Below, in pieces: positions 34,306 through 47,339 of a stretch of DNA of 64,000 bases. The notes beneath the pieces are model-generated. The model saw only the letters and a program-made list of their open reading frames with translations. It made no database searches and was not told the origin of the DNA. The DNA lies in assembly GCA_963682025.1 (NCBI GenBank), contig OY821518.1, positions 125,450,800-125,514,799 on the forward strand, in the 5' to 3' direction. The stretch is from Cordilura impudica (Eukaryota; Arthropoda; Insecta; Diptera; Scathophagidae). The position numbers and the translations under genes were made by a program. Each line of letters starts with the position of its first letter. The stretch's first letter is position 1.

Positions 34306-34839
34306 TACACACTTTTGTTCAGATTCCACTTAGAAACAAACTATTTATGAGGTTGTGTTATTCGTATAAAATAAAAATTAATGCATCCTATGGTTTATCG
34401 ATCTCATTCCTTATTCTCCACCAGTTAACTCCCTTAAAAATTAAAAGATTTGTTAACAATGCTGAACAAAATCATTTTTAATTTTATTAGGATTTTCTTC
34501 ACAAAACTTATAAATTTCTCTACGTCACTCTAATTCATTGAGTGGTATTTTGTATACTAATGGATTAGAAAAACAACGGTTTTTTTTCTTAATACCATTG
34601 TTCTCTTTTTCATTATTTATGAGCACATAAGTTCATTAATCAAGATCAAAGATCTTGGCTTAATCGTAGTTCCTTTTAAGTCAAACGCCAAATTACTCGG
34701 AAGATCTTTTTGTATACAAAACTCTGCTGTTATCAACCATACATAGGTAAAAAACATGGCTTAATTACTGTTTATTTTTAAAACAAAACCTTGACATTGC
34801 AGTAGTGTATCAAAATTCTGTGGAACTTCCATGATTTGA
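34306..34839. other. Unassigned DNA
   Basis: AT-rich. No recognised feature. Confidence 0.4.
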
Positions 34840-36725
34840 ATAGAATGAAAAGTCCGTGGCCTAACAATGAAAGCAAGTTTTTTGTATTTTAAATCATTTT
34901 TCTTCCTCAATCATTGAATGATGCTCTAACATTTTGACATCCTTGGAATAATAAACCTCTTTCTCTGAAGCCGGCTTTGTACCTTAGTGCCAGAACTTGA
35001 GAATGTTGTGGATGAAAAAGTAATTCTCAATGCAGCGACTTCAATTTTTCATATTAAAATTTGTTTTTAAGCGATGTCGTTTTGGCTTATTTCCTTATGC
35101 AATCTATCCAATAATGCTAGATTTGCCTCCATCTAAATAACCATTAAGTATTATCTGGCAAATACTGCAGTGTTTAATAATGGATCCATTTTATAATATT
35201 GGAGGTAGATTGATGGGACGTTATCTTCTAACGTCTCCAGCTTGAGGCCACATCTTTTGTTCGACGTCTTCATGGCCGGCCCAGCCTGTTCTAGTCCAGC
35301 AATTGCTGCCGCTAAAACCTGTTCCACCTCACACTATCTTACACTGTTTCGTGTTTATTTGCATTGGCCAAATGTAGTTTGGCACCTCGTTGAATTTCAC
35401 AGCCTTTGGCAACATCCCAGATACGGCCTTGGTTGTAGTAGACCTAATCCTCATGGTGATTCTTCAATTTAATCCATTTTTCGACCGCTGCCTCTTATCT
35501 TGCATGCTCTTACTTGCACCATCCTCTTAGCGTTGGAAAATACTGGATTTTTGGTCGAAAATTTTGCAATATTAAAGAAGTGGGCACGACCTTTTTCAAC
35601 TCACGACCTTTTTCAACTTTAAAGCATAATTTAATTTCTATGGAAAGATTGGATCATTCGCTTAGGTAAATTTTCGTTCAAGAAAGAATCCGTTGGATTT
35701 TGCCAAAATTACTCCAAAGAACACTCAAGTGTGTAAAATTTGGAGACTGCCGACTCCACATGACATCTTACCATAATGTGGATACAAAAGGTTGTCAGCC
35801 TCCTGAGCATTCCAGAATATGTATGTTTGTCGAAGTGCATGTCATGTCAGGATTTCAACTTTGTAAGAGGCGCAGGGTAATTTGCGGCTTTAATACGAGT
35901 GGAATCATTACTTTAGCCTAAGGAAATTCTGGAATACTGGATTTCTCAACAATCTTGTTTCCTTCCATAAGCCTTCGAGCTTAGGGAGCACTCTCTTAAC
36001 CACCTCATATTTGCATTTTTGAAGCTTAATTCTACTGAACCAACCTGCCCCATCAAATGAGAGCATCGGCCGGTCCGGTTCGTCTTGCATCTTAGTCACG
36101 AGTTCATTGAAAATTTTTGACTATACTATCTTACACTCTTTCGGGCTCATTTGAAGTATTGCTCATGTCTAGATGTGCCATGCTCAAATGCTGTTTGCTA
36201 CTTCTTGACATCTGCAACCTTTCGCAAAGCCCCAGCCACAGCTTTGTAGGAAGTGGGTCTCATCCTCATGATGATTCTTCAGTTTAATCAGTTTATCGAC
36301 TACTACGTCTTATCTTGCATGCTCTTAATTTTCCCGATAGCGTTGGGAAACACTGGATTTTTGGCCTAAAGCCTAATTTAAGTCGATATCACTTTTCTAT
36401 GGAAAGATTGGAGCACACACCGAGGCAAGGTTTATACACGAAAAATCCTTTTAATTTTGCTGAGATAGCTAAAAAAAATAACACTTTTCGATATTTTTAA
36501 GATATCAGCAATGATTCGCATCTTAACTTTAACGAATCGATTCAATTTTGTAATGTTTTCCTCAGAAATTACCTCACTTAGACACCCTGGACTTTCTGAA
36601 TTATTGGTACTTCTATGGCCACGTTCTTAATGTGAAGGTAAAATTCACTATCATAATATTTATCAACACACTATTAAGCTTGGACAGTATTTTGATATCC
36701 CAAAAACCAATGTTTAATAAAAATC
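34840..36725 (-). pseudogene. Second mariner relic, heavily decayed and split
   Basis: Both ends match the 13.7-kb mariner at nucleotide level. AAAGTCCGTGGCCTAACAATGAAA and the following ~260 bases (34845-35110) match its C-terminal side. The stretch 36455-36725 (ATATCAGCAATGA, TCTATGGCCACGTTCTTAA) matches its N-terminal side. The centre is missing and about 1.2 kb of other sequence (35230-36450) lies between. No long frame survives. Confidence 0.6.
35230..36450. repeat. Insert with two imperfect copies of a ~0.3-kb unit
   Basis: ACTATCTTACACT at 35333 recurs at 36125, and GCGTTGGRAAAYACTGGATT recurs about 810 bases later (35531 and 36341). So 35333-35640 and 36125-36420 are diverged direct copies about 800 bases apart. 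The stretch has more balanced base composition than its surroundings. Short open stretches (76, 73 and 63 codons) carry no motif I know. It could be the remains of a gene-like or transposon cargo. Confidence 0.5.
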
Positions 36726-38886
36726 TAATTCTAATCTAATTTCGAATCCAATATTTCTTGAACTTCCTAAGTACCATAACTTATATAATGATATTTTTTC
36801 TTTCTACTAGACGAAATATCATGAAAACTTTATCGGTTGGTACTACCAAACATGACACTAGTCCCGACATCTGTATGTGAGACTATGCACTTTTCAGGCC
36901 ACTCATGTTCCTTTTACATTTAAACCATTGACTTCATAATTGAACGATTTTTTATTCAATTTGACTACATATTTAAAGTTATTTTAGTTTAGCAGACAGG
37001 AGAAAAACATTTTCATGCAAATAAGAGCCACTCTACTACCCAAACACTCTCTCGCACTTACACTCTTACATTCACAGACAATCATCGCTCTGATATAGTC
37101 ATACCGTACGTATAAATACTAAAATTTTGAGGATGGAGTTCTTTTTTGTTATCAGTTGAGAAACGACTGACTACTCCAACCACATTACAGGCAGAGGGCT
37201 TCAATTGAAAATACTAAAGTTAAACCACAAAGAAGGCTGAAAATCACAGACGACAAAGACGCTTGGTTTGCAATTTTATCAGTTGTGTTGATGCATCAGC
37301 CTCCAAGCAGCATTCATTCAACTGCAGCAGGAGTATGTTGATGTAGCTAACACTAACAGAATATGTGTGTGTGTTTGTGTCTACGTTTGCTTGAGTAAGT
37401 GTGACTTAGTTTCAAAGGCAGACTTTTGTGTTTATGTGTATGAGAGATTGCCTGTATTAGTGTTTCAACGTATAACTTACATGGCAACCAAACAAGCGCC
37501 ACTAACAATAACACCATAAATATTATTGCGTTAACTACAAAAAGAATTAACTCAAAAAAAAAAAAAAACGATGAAATAACAAAATGTTTTAAAATGTTAA
37601 ACAAAATTTTATTATGTCAACCTAATCTCGCCAACCACTATTCGTAAAGGAACCAGTTTTTGTACCTTAGAGATTAAGTAGTTGTATTTTATCAATAAAG
37701 GACTTAAATGCTTTTGTATTAAATTTCAATTTTATATCTGAAGCTGGAAAAATAAATAGTTAACTTGAAAAAAACACATATAATAGTAAGTTTTACGGGT
37801 ACTAGTTATTGCCACATGATTCACAATTAAGAGTGTGACCACTTTGCTATCTTAACTACAGTTCTCAATTATAAAGTTATTTGGATGAAATTTGATATAA
37901 ATTAAATCGGCTTCTGATGATCGATATCGAAAAAAAGTGAAACTTATGTTATATTAACTCAAATTAGATAATTATATACTTATACGTTGTTCAAATTCGG
38001 CTTATGTCTGTTTATTTTATTTGCCAAACTTTTTTCAGGCAAAAAGCACAAAACAGTGGCCCAAGAAGTGCGAGATTAGAATGAAAATAACTTAAATTTC
38101 AAAAATTATTTATTATGTTTACATTTGTGATCTTTAGTATTTAATGAATCGTTTAAAGTGTATATCAAAAATATATATTAAAATAGGTCAAAAACTTTTC
38201 ATTTTGAAATAAAAATATGTCATTTTCCTCTTCAGATTTAATATAAAATTTTGATTTTTTTTTAATAGGTTTGAAGAGAATGCATTTCAATTGAAACATT
38301 TGGTGGAGTTTTATAATTAACACAACAGGCATTTCTAATCTTTAGTTCATATTCGACATGTATTAAAGAATTCATTATTTTTTATAAATAACTTTACTAC
38401 ACTGTACCCTCTTTCGACATCAACGGTTGACTAGGTAAAAGTCAATATATCTACAAAGAATCTTGGTAGTTTAAAAAAGTACTTCGTACTTCAGCAGGAT
38501 AATGATCCAAAATATACCGCGCACAAAATAAACTATTAAAAATCTATTGAACTCACCACCCCAAATACTCGATCCTATGGATCGGTTGATATTCAAAAAA
38601 GTTACTGGCTTATATGTGCAAAAGGGCCGAAAAGCCAGTTTTTTACCCGTAACTCAGGATTTTGGATGTGTTTCGCAAATTTCAAGGGCAGGGGTTTGTT
38701 GTACTCGACAAGACCTAGAAGAAAAAAAGTAATGCGTACCAGGTATTTCTGTTTCATTCTTTTTTGTATCACTGTGCTATTAAAGAGTTTTGTTTTTAGG
38801 CGTTTACAATTTTGAGTTGGTAACACTGCTTTATTCGACAACCCACTTAACAGCTGATAGCTGATTTTTATTAAGTTTGGTTTGCC
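36726..38886. other. Longest unassigned stretch of the middle region
   Basis: No repeat family is recognised. Around 37020-37480 the text is less AT-rich, with CACTCTCTCGCACTTACACTC, a TATAAATA and a cytosine/adenine-rich transcript-like stretch (see the separate promoter entry). The rest (37620-38886) is plain AT-rich DNA. Confidence 0.4.
37111..37157 (+). promoter_or_regulatory. Possible RNA polymerase II core promoter
   Basis: TATAAATA at 37111-37118 is followed by ATCAGTT at 37151-37157, an insect initiator-like word, and the downstream stretch is purine-balanced and non-repetitive. GTAAGTG at about 37395-37401 could be a donor splice site. The 43-base distance from TATA to the presumed start is longer than the usual ~30, so this may be coincidence. 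Confidence 0.2.
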
Positions 38887-39840
38887 ATTTCATCATGATT
38901 AGACTTAAACAAGAGCAACGCTTAAAAATTGTTGAAATCTTCAATCAAAATAATGGTTGTACTTGCCAAATTTCTCGTGCACGAATTAATATAACTGTGG
39001 ATCTTTTTCGCACCACGTTTACTCCTAATGATAATGAGCATCCCATAAGATGCTAAATAGTGTGCACTGCACAAGCTGTAGCCGCTGTTAAGTAAAGCAT
39101 TGAAGAAGACCCACATCAATCAATTGGGCGCCTTTCGCAGCATATGGGTATGTGTCCATCCACATTATGGAAAATTTTCTCGTGCACGAATTAATATAAC
39201 TGTGGATCTTTTTCGCACCACGTTTACTCCTAATGATAATGAGCATCCCATAAGATACTAAATAGTGCGCACTGCACAAGCTGTAGCCGCTGTTAAGTAA
39301 AGCATTGAAGAAGACCCACACCAATCAATTGGGCGCCTTTCGCAGCATATGGGTATGTGTCCATCCACATTATGGAAAATTTTCCGAAAGGATCTTTGGG
39401 CTGAAGCACAAATTGATATTGATTTTGATTTTCCATACAAAATTTTATCTAGCGATGAAACTTATTTTTTAGTTGAATGTCATCAAAAACGATGATGAGA
39501 AGAAAGTTACTGTCAACGATGAACGGTATAGAGAAATTATTACAAGCTTTTTTTTGTACCCCTATTATCTGGCATTAATCTTGCTGACATGTGGTTTCAA
39601 TAGAACAGAGCCACATGTCACACAGCGCACGCCACAATCTAATTTACTCCTGTTAATTGGCCACCAAGATAGTGTGATTTAACTCCATTGGATTGTTTTC
39701 TTTGGAGCTATGTAAACTCCAGAGACAATTGAACACCTTGAACTCAACATTCAACGTACGCGCCAGCCGAGGCGGCCGCATGGCCGAAGTCATATTTCGA
39801 CATAAATGGCATAAAATTTTCTATTAAATAAAGCCAGATT
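38887..39840 (+). pseudogene. Tc1/mariner-superfamily transposase relic with 205-bp tandem duplication
   Basis: Opens with MIRLKQEQRLKIVEIFNQNN, an N-terminal helix-turn-helix start, then MCPSTLWKIFRKDLWAEA and KILSSDETYF, which carries the first catalytic aspartate. It continues with VNDERYREII, LADMWFQ, and PVNWPPR-stop-CDLTPLDCFLW, the third catalytic region. The IFSDE, MWFQQDGA and SCDLTPLDFFLW words are typical of a large insect branch of the superfamily. Stops and frameshifts are many. Part of the core between the helix-turn-helix and SSDE is missing. Confidence 0.75.
38971..39380. repeat. 205-bp tandem duplication inside the transposase relic
   Basis: TTTCTCGTGCACG begins at 38971 and again at 39176. 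The two copies differ at only a few positions (for example ATGCTAAATAGTGTGC against ATACTAAATAGTGCGC). The duplication is therefore younger than the decay of the gene. Confidence 0.92.
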
Positions 39841-39947
39841 AGTTGATATTAAAAATATTTTTCATTGCTTTATTTGAATTTAAAGTTCTGTAACTCTAAA
39901 AAAACATGTTATATCATTGACTTAATCGGCAAATATGCTAAGTCCGT

Positions 39948-40745
39948 TTTTATACCCTATACCACTATGTGTTTTGGGTATAATGACTTTGTGCTGCTGT
40001 TTGTAACTACCAAAAATATTTGACCTAGACCCATCTTTTATTATACCGATTGAATCAGAATCACTTTCTGATTCGATTTAACGATGTTCGTCCGTCCGTC
40101 CGTCCGTCCGTCTGTGTGTCCATGTAAAGCTTGTAATCCAACTGCAGGTCGCATATATGAATATATTTTGATGAAATTTGGTATATAAGTTTTTATCGGG
40201 ATGAGCGCTATTGAAATTTGTGAGATTCGGTCCATGTTCAGACCTAGTCCCCATACAAATGACCCCTATGAAATCAACATAAATTGCCATAAGATCCAAA
40301 TTATATAAATCTTAGTCAAATTGGGTTTGTATGTGTTTATTACATCCATTAATCAGTAGTCCAAAAATGATCCCTATGGGACAACTCCTAGTCATAGGCC
40401 CCATATAGAGCTGCTTCCCGATCTTCACTTAAATATATCAAAAAACAAAAATATTGCACGGATTCTTTTCAAATTTTGTTTGTACATATTCTTGCAAAAT
40501 ATAAGAAACTTTACCAAACATGGTCAGAATCGGTCCATTTTTGGGCCTAGTCCCCATATAGATATAGCATCCGATATGAACTTTTTCATATCTGCAGCAA
40601 AAAAATTAACAAAAATCCCACTCAAATTTGGTTTATGCTTATTTTTTATGTCCAGTTAGTTGGGTCTATGAGATAGGGTCTCTAAACGCATGGTATAGGG
40701 TATCATATAGTCGGTCTAGACCGACTATAATTTTCTTACTTGTTT
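39948..40745 (+). mobile_element. Family A element A7
   Basis: A complete copy with both ends, (GTCC)n near 40089-40111, the hairpin (40708-40729) and the CTTACTTGTTT terminus. It includes the full four-unit core. Confidence 0.9.
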
Positions 40746-43454
40746 ATTATTTTTCAGGAGGGACAAAAAACTGTCTAACTGTTTTTTGGGTTCATTTTTT
40801 TTTTAATCTAAAAACGTAGTTTTCTTGTTTATTTCATCTTGCTTGAAAACAAATAATCGTAGAATTCCAAAATAAAACTTTTGCAGACTTATAGACTCTT
40901 TTTGGACATATTTGCATATTTGCTGTTTATGGTTTTCTATTTTAAATGTAGACTTAAATTTTATAAATATTTTTTTTTTTTTTGATTTTTAAATCATCAT
41001 AAAATTTATGGTGATCTTTGAATAAAATTGATTTTTAAAATTGTAAGTCTTCATACTTTCTAGCTGTTATTTTTCTTCGTTCCTGGAACAAATGTTTCAA
41101 ATTCGAAACTCCATAGCGTCTATATTTTAATTCATTTTAATTCAATCCCATAATGAAGTTATTTATGTCCGCAGAATCCAAGACAATCGTCTAATATAAT
41201 TTATTATTTAATAATGTTTTTCCAGAAACAATAATTATTATATTATTATTATTAGTTACCCTTAATGTTTAAATAACTAAATAATTATTTAGTTAATCTT
41301 TAACAATATTTTGTCTTATTAGAAATAAACAACAATCGTATTTCATTCTATTGAAGAACTTTTAATCTTTTTATTTTAAATTAACACAAAAGGATAATAA
41401 TTATTTTATGGAAAACTTTTAAGACCATTTTGTTTTAAACTCAAAGTGAATTTTGATTTTGAAAAGAATTTTATTTCTAAAAGTTATTTTTTAAGTAAAT
41501 GTAGCTACACCGCATGTGCGTTGTTTTCAACTGGACTTAGCAGCTCTTTTTCATTGTTTTATTATTTTTTTTTTTGACTTAGCATAATTGCTTACCACTG
41601 CATAACAACAAGAAAAAACAGCATATCAACATTTTGTGAATGATGTGTTTTGAGCTACACTAGAATTCTACATTAAAAACTCAATTTGCAAAAAAAAAAG
41701 TGGACTTAGCATATTTACCGACTAAACCAACGTTATGTGTAAATTGTTAAGTTTATAGCTTACGGTTGGATCCAATTTTGGGTTCATTGGCTTGTTAAAA
41801 ATCGTTATAAAAGTTATGCTCATCGCTGACTTACTAGGACGCTCATCCGCTGATCATTCTCATTCTGTAGCGCTGCATTATCAATATTTATTGATTTCGT
41901 TATCACTCATACGTACACGTTTTAATTTTAGTAGGGAACATAAGCATACAAGCGTCGCAGATATCGATTCGACACTGCTAAATTTAATACTCCATTTGTT
42001 TTGCTATGTTGTTTGTTATGAGTTATTTTTGGATCATCTTTAAAATAATTCCCGCAATGATTTATGTTGAAATGATAACAAAAAAAGTTTTGTCTGCATT
42101 TTCTATTCGCATCTGCAAATGCCCAAAGTACAAAAGTCATAAGATTCCTTTAAGACTGGTATTTATTTATGTATGTATATTAAAAATTTTATACATATCT
42201 TAGATTATTTTCAGCAATATGTATGTATGTATGTATATATGTTAAAGATCACTGTTTTAATAACAAAATGAAATCATTTTATTTGGCATTCGTTGTTTGT
42301 TATCTTGAAATTTTAATTTCTTTCAGTAAATTCATGTGATTGTCATATGATTTCAACATCATTCTTTATTAATGAGATTTTCTTTTTTAACTTTTTATTA
42401 TTATTATTTCTGTGGCTGAAATATACTCGTGCATATGTATGTTCCAAAAAAAAAATAAAAACATATTGCTGTACGAGTATTACGATGATGGCAACATTTG
42501 ATTAAATTGTATGTGCCACTTGTTTCATATATTTTTCTTCCACAATCATTTTTTTAGTTTTTTTTTTTTTTGGTAAAATAAAAACATGACTGATTTGTTT
42601 TTAATCTTTTTTGATTTTAGTTTTTCAATTTAATTTTTTTTTTTTTTTTTTTTTTGGTTTGTAGTTTCAATTTAAGTTTGTTTGTCTTTATGTTTATGTT
42701 TATGTTTATTTATTTATTGTTTTTTTTTTGTAGGTAGTCTTTGTTGTTAGAAAGCAGGTCGTCTTTTGCCGGGATATGTGGTGGAATTTATTTTTAAATT
42801 ATAGTAATTTTTACGTTTATCGATAACACATAAACTGGAGTGGGTTGTGTTGTTTCACACATTACAACTTTTAATAATGATTATGTGATATTTTGTATGT
42901 TTTTTTTTTTTTTGTTAATCAACGCGTGGCATCAAAACCAGTGAACGTTTTTCATTTATTTATTTATTTATTTTCTTGTACAGAGACAGGCAGTTGAAGA
43001 AAATTATTTTTTGGCTTTAATATTACGAAGCGCAATTCGCCATTAGAGAGTCCGAGTGATTAAGACTACAATTCATGATGTTAATTTCTTGAAAATGCCA
43101 TTCTATAAACTTATTTCATATGAGTCATAACCGCCCAAATCTAAATTTTACAGAGGAAGGTAGTTTTTATGTTTTATGTTTTCTTTCTGAAAAAAATTAT
43201 AATCAATTTGAATGATGGCATAACGAAGTTATTCCTTAAAAAAGTATTAAAATTATAGTAGGGCTAGGCAGGCCTACTCCATGAATTGTGAAAAGTGTTA
43301 TGACTTTAAGTGAGATTTTGACCTATTGTTGTTTGTATATTTAAATTAATATTGGGCACCAAAAATAATCCGAAAAACGGTGCTGTTAAATAACTCCCAA
43401 ATGAAATAAATCTCAAAAAATGTCCATACAAAATGGAAATTATTTCATACTGAA
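40746..43454. other. Unassigned AT-rich DNA, 2.7 kb
   Basis: No transposon end, array or protein similarity is found. There are long T runs near 42560-42730, a (TATG)n microsatellite at 42219-42240 and (TTTA)n at 42957-42970. Open stretches of 60-83 codons on either strand have no motif. Low-copy intergenic or intronic DNA is the likeliest content. Confidence 0.45.
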
Positions 43455-43674
43455 TGACTCCCAAATGAAATTTTTTTTGGCGTTATAACAGTTTTCATTT
43501 TTGTTGGGTTATTTAATTTCACTTAAAATTACACTTTCATAAATTCTGATACTTTCATAACGGTTTTCCAACCCGTTTCATAACTCCAATGAACTTGTTA
43601 AATTGTCGTCCAGTGAAGATCGGTGTTATAGTTGAAAAATTAAATGACAAGTCTTGCGTTCGAAAGCAGAAACA
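43455..43674. repeat. Direct repeat, first copy (~220 bp)
   Basis: Matches 46127-46338 from the CCCAAATGAAATTTT word to GTCTTGCGTTCGAAAG at high identity with scattered changes. The pair flanks 2.45 kb containing D1 and A8. Confidence 0.8.
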
Positions 43675-43726
43675 GTAGAGTGTTGTATGTAAATGAAAAA
43701 ATGATATGTTAACGGAAGAAACATTT

Positions 43727-45217
43727 TTTATACCCTCCACTCCAGTGTGCAGAGGGTATATATAAGTTTGTCATTCCATTTGTAATAATTAGAAAAACAA
43801 TCTGGACCCCATAAAATATATGTATTTGTGATCCTTACAACAAGCGGAGTTTATATAGCGATGTCCGTCTGTCCGTCTGTGGAAATCACGATGACGGCTT
43901 CAATCAGACAACTAGGTTGCTCGTTGGCATAAAAAGTGATTCACTAACATCCTGAGAAGTTTGATATTTAAAATCGTCCAAATCGGTTCATCTGAGAATT
44001 GAAACTTTTTGATATTTTTCGCTGGTTGATGCAACCGTTGCTAAGTGGGTATCATTGTTGCTACAACACATTGAAGCAACCGTTGCCTCTACACTAATGA
44101 AAAAAATCCCTTTAATTTTTAAATTTTCAATTTCAATAATGCAAAAATAGCATTAAAAACGAAGAAAAATAAGATAAGAATATCATAAGAATTACATAAA
44201 AACAACATAAAAAACCAACAGATATTATAAAAAAAAAGTACTTTTTTCAATTCTGTATAATTCATCTTTTATATGCCTAGATGTGCATTTAAAATTTACA
44301 CAATTAATTAAAATGGCTTGCAAATGGGATCTTATAACGCAAACAGAATTTTGTTTCTTGGTTTTAAAAGATATTTTTTTTAAGACATTGGTTATTAGCA
44401 TGTATACTTAGATCTGATTTATCGCAATTTAATACTTTTTCACAAGCCTTGCATCTGCATTTAAAGTCGTGACCTTTGACCTGTTAGCTTCTCGTCTCTC
44501 AACTAACTTGAGTAAAACATTTGTTTTCTGTATTTATTTGATGTGTTTTCAGCATCATCGAAAAACGAATAGGACATTTTTCTAAAATTAATTATGTTTA
44601 AATTTATAATATTTTAATGTTCTTTTTATTTACAAACTTAATAAAATCGAAGAGATTTACAAATATGGCGTATGCACAAAACAAGTAAACTGCACAAAAA
44701 AGTGTTTTTACTTGTCATTGTTATTAAAGAAGCCACATACATATTTACTTACCAGACATAAGAAAGGTATATATTTTTAACTTTAAAGTTTGAAAAAAAA
44801 AATCTACAAAAATTCCCAACAATTCGATAAAAGTAGGAATCTTTTGCATGAAACACATAGACGCAAATTCATTTCTCGATGCGTTACAAACGGAATGACA
44901 AACTGATATAATAAGATCTGAAAAATAAAACTGATTAACGCTAGTGCTTTTAAAATATAACACATGGACAAGACAAGCATTCCGAAAAAGATCCGAAATT
45001 TAAAATATATTTTGTTAACTATATTTTATTGACTTTAAAATTGTTAAACGTAAATGCTGAAAATTCAGAGTATTTGTTGTAATAATTTAGTAATAAGTTG
45101 ACCAAATTGTCTACATTTTCAAATATTTTATTTACATTTGTTACAAATAGTGCAAGAAAACCTAGGTGGAGGGTATCAAAGATTCGGCATAGCCGAATTT
45201 AACACTCTTACTTGTTT
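43727..45217 (+). mobile_element. Family D Helentron-like element D1, longest copy
   Basis: 5' motif TACCCTCCAC (43731-43740), part of the palindromic start TATACCCTCCACTCC ... GGAGGGTATA. It has a short GTCCGTCTGTCCGTCTGT tract. At the 3' side the paired motif GTGGAGGGTA (45166-45175) is followed by hairpin ATTCGGCATAGCCGAAT (45182-45198) and CTCTTACTTGTTTT. It is about 1.49 kb, longer than D2, with an interior piece near 44865-44910 that repeats the family 5' text inverted. This suggests an internal rearrangement or a nested fragment. Confidence 0.78.
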
Positions 45218-45350
45218 TTTTTTTTTTTCTTTATTAGGTTTGTGAACTAACAATAAGTTATTCAAATCTTAAAACTAAAGCTTAAAAATTAAATCCAGCC
45301 AGTGCCAGACAAAATTTCATTTATTCTATATATATACATAATCTAATGAT

Positions 45351-46122
45351 AAACAAGTAATAAAATTATAGTCCGTCTAGACCGACTATATGACACCCTA
45401 TACCATGCGTTTATAGACCCTATCTCATAGGCCCAACTAACTGGACATAGAAAATAAGCATAAAGCAAATTTGAGTGGGATTTTTATTAATTTTCTTGGC
45501 TGCGGATATGAAAAAGTTCATATCAAATGCTATATCTATATGGGGACTAGGTCCAAAAATGGACCAATCCTGACTATGTTTGGTAAAGTCTCTTGTATTT
45601 TGCAAAAATATATACAAACAAAATTTGAGAAGAATCAGTGCAATATTTTTGTTTTTTGATAGATTTAAGTGAAGATCGGGAAGCAGCTCTATATGGGACC
45701 TATGACTAAGAGTTGTCCCATAGGGATAATTTTTGGACTACTCATTAATGGATGTAATAAACGTATACAAACCCAATTTGAGTATGATCTATATGACAAT
45801 TTGGATCTTATGGCAATTTATGTCGATTTCATAGGGGTCATTTGTATGGGGGCTCAGTCTGAACATAGACCGATTCTCAATAGTGTTTATCCTATGGCCG
45901 ATAAAAGCTTATATACCAAATTTCATCAAAATACATTCATATTTGTGATATGCAGTTTGATTACAAGGTTTACATGGACACACAGACGGACGGACGGACA
46001 TCGTTAAATCGAATTAGTTAGTGATTTTGATTCGATCGGTATAATAAAAGATGGGTCTAGGTTAAATATTTTTGGTAGTTACAAACAGCAGCACAAAGTC
46101 ATTATACCCAATCCACATAGTG
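45351..46122 (-). mobile_element. Family A element A8
   Basis: AAACAAGTAATAAAATTATAG and hairpin with one changed base at its 3' end. The units are spaced exactly 306 bases over two periods (TGGGGACTAG at 45541, TGGGGGCTCAG at 45847). The 5' end stops at CCACATAGTGG and lacks TATAGGG, joining the second direct repeat directly. Confidence 0.88.
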
Positions 46123-46126
46123 GAAA

Positions 46127-46338
46127 TACGTCCCAATTAAATTTTGTTGGGCGTTATTACAGTTTTAATTTTTGTTGGGTTATTTAATTTCACTTGAAAT
46201 TACACTTTAATAAATTCTGATGCTTTTATAATGGTTTTTCAAACCGTTTCACAATTCCAACGAACTTGTCGTCCAGTGAAGATCTGTGTTATAGTTGAAA
46301 AATAAAATGACAAGTCTTGCGTTCGAAAGAAGAAACAA
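46127..46338. repeat. Direct repeat, second copy (~210 bp)
   Basis: Partner of 43455-43674. It begins exactly where A8 is cut short, so the duplication or a deletion between repeats probably made this junction. Confidence 0.8.
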
Positions 46339-47339
46339 AAATGGAAAGTGAAAGTCTCGATTAATTTTGAAAATGGATAGTATCGAAAGGCCACAATTAT
46401 ATGAAGAACTAAGAACACTTTACTATATAAAAGATCAATGCTTGAATGTCGCAAGTACTTTGGGCGCTGGCAATGCTGTCAATAGAAACCGGGAGAATTT
46501 CCGGCACATGTGCGTAAGGCAAGTTAACAGTCAATCGTGTTTTACTTGTATTCGATGATAAATAACTTAACGAATCAGCGAAAAGTATTCATTTTGATAA
46601 AGTCAAACTAGGCCTGAAATACTTGATAGCAAATGCACTATGGGAAGAGTAGCAACTATTCCGTTCAAATTACTCTACACCTCCCTCAGTTCAATTGTTT
46701 GAGCTGGGGTTTTCTATCAAATGTTCGCCTTGAATTTGCCCATTGACCCTCTTTTAGGGTTTTTGAGGTAGGCTCACATTTTTCTGGAATTTGTCTCAAA
46801 AAATTAGTTTTTACGAAAAAAATATGAACCTAGAGAGCGCAAGAATGGTTTTTTTTTAAAATTTTCAGCTGAGAATCTTCATTGCGATAAATACTAAATA
46901 ACAGTCGGCGTGAAACTGCGGAGAAAAAATTTTAATTTTCCATCTTTTTTGCAATTTTTGCATACATTTAAAAAGTTTTTTTTTTTTCATATTTCAAAAA
47001 ATGTGTCCAAATACTTTTTATTCATACAATTTTCGTCAAAAAGTGAATAATTTTCCAGTAAAAAAATATCGCTTCTCCACGAAAAGCTTTAAAAACATTA
47101 TGGCTGTTTTTGGGAAAAATAAAAAATTAAAAGTTTTCCCCACAGTTTCACGCATTGATTCCACTAGGTTTGTGGGTATTTCGGGAGAGGTTTATTGGTA
47201 TTCCTCCATTATCACTGGTCACAGTTATCGCAAATTAATATTTTTTTTATTATTACAATTCAATATTACAATTGATGCACAGATTGACGATTTCGTTTGA
47301 CGCTAATAATATGACGATTTTTTGTTTTTGTTGCATGAT
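46339..47339. other. Unassigned DNA
   Basis: Two open stretches (63 codons at 46367-46558 and 99 codons at 47001-47300) show no known motif. The first has an even amino-acid mix and could be an exon-sized relic, but nothing supports that. Confidence 0.35.

Noticed and set aside
35242..36099. Host gene exons in the balanced-composition stretch
   Set aside because: Open pieces are short, in several frames and without known motifs, and the stretch is internally duplicated and lies within a transposon relic.
37111..37118. Firm promoter call
   Set aside because: TATA to initiator distance (43 bases) is outside the usual range, and no exon with coding similarity follows. Kept only as a low-confidence entry.
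43455..46338. LTR retrotransposon bounded by the 220-bp direct repeats
   Set aside because: No TG...CA ends, primer-binding site, gag/pol words or target duplication are visible; the interior is families D and A.
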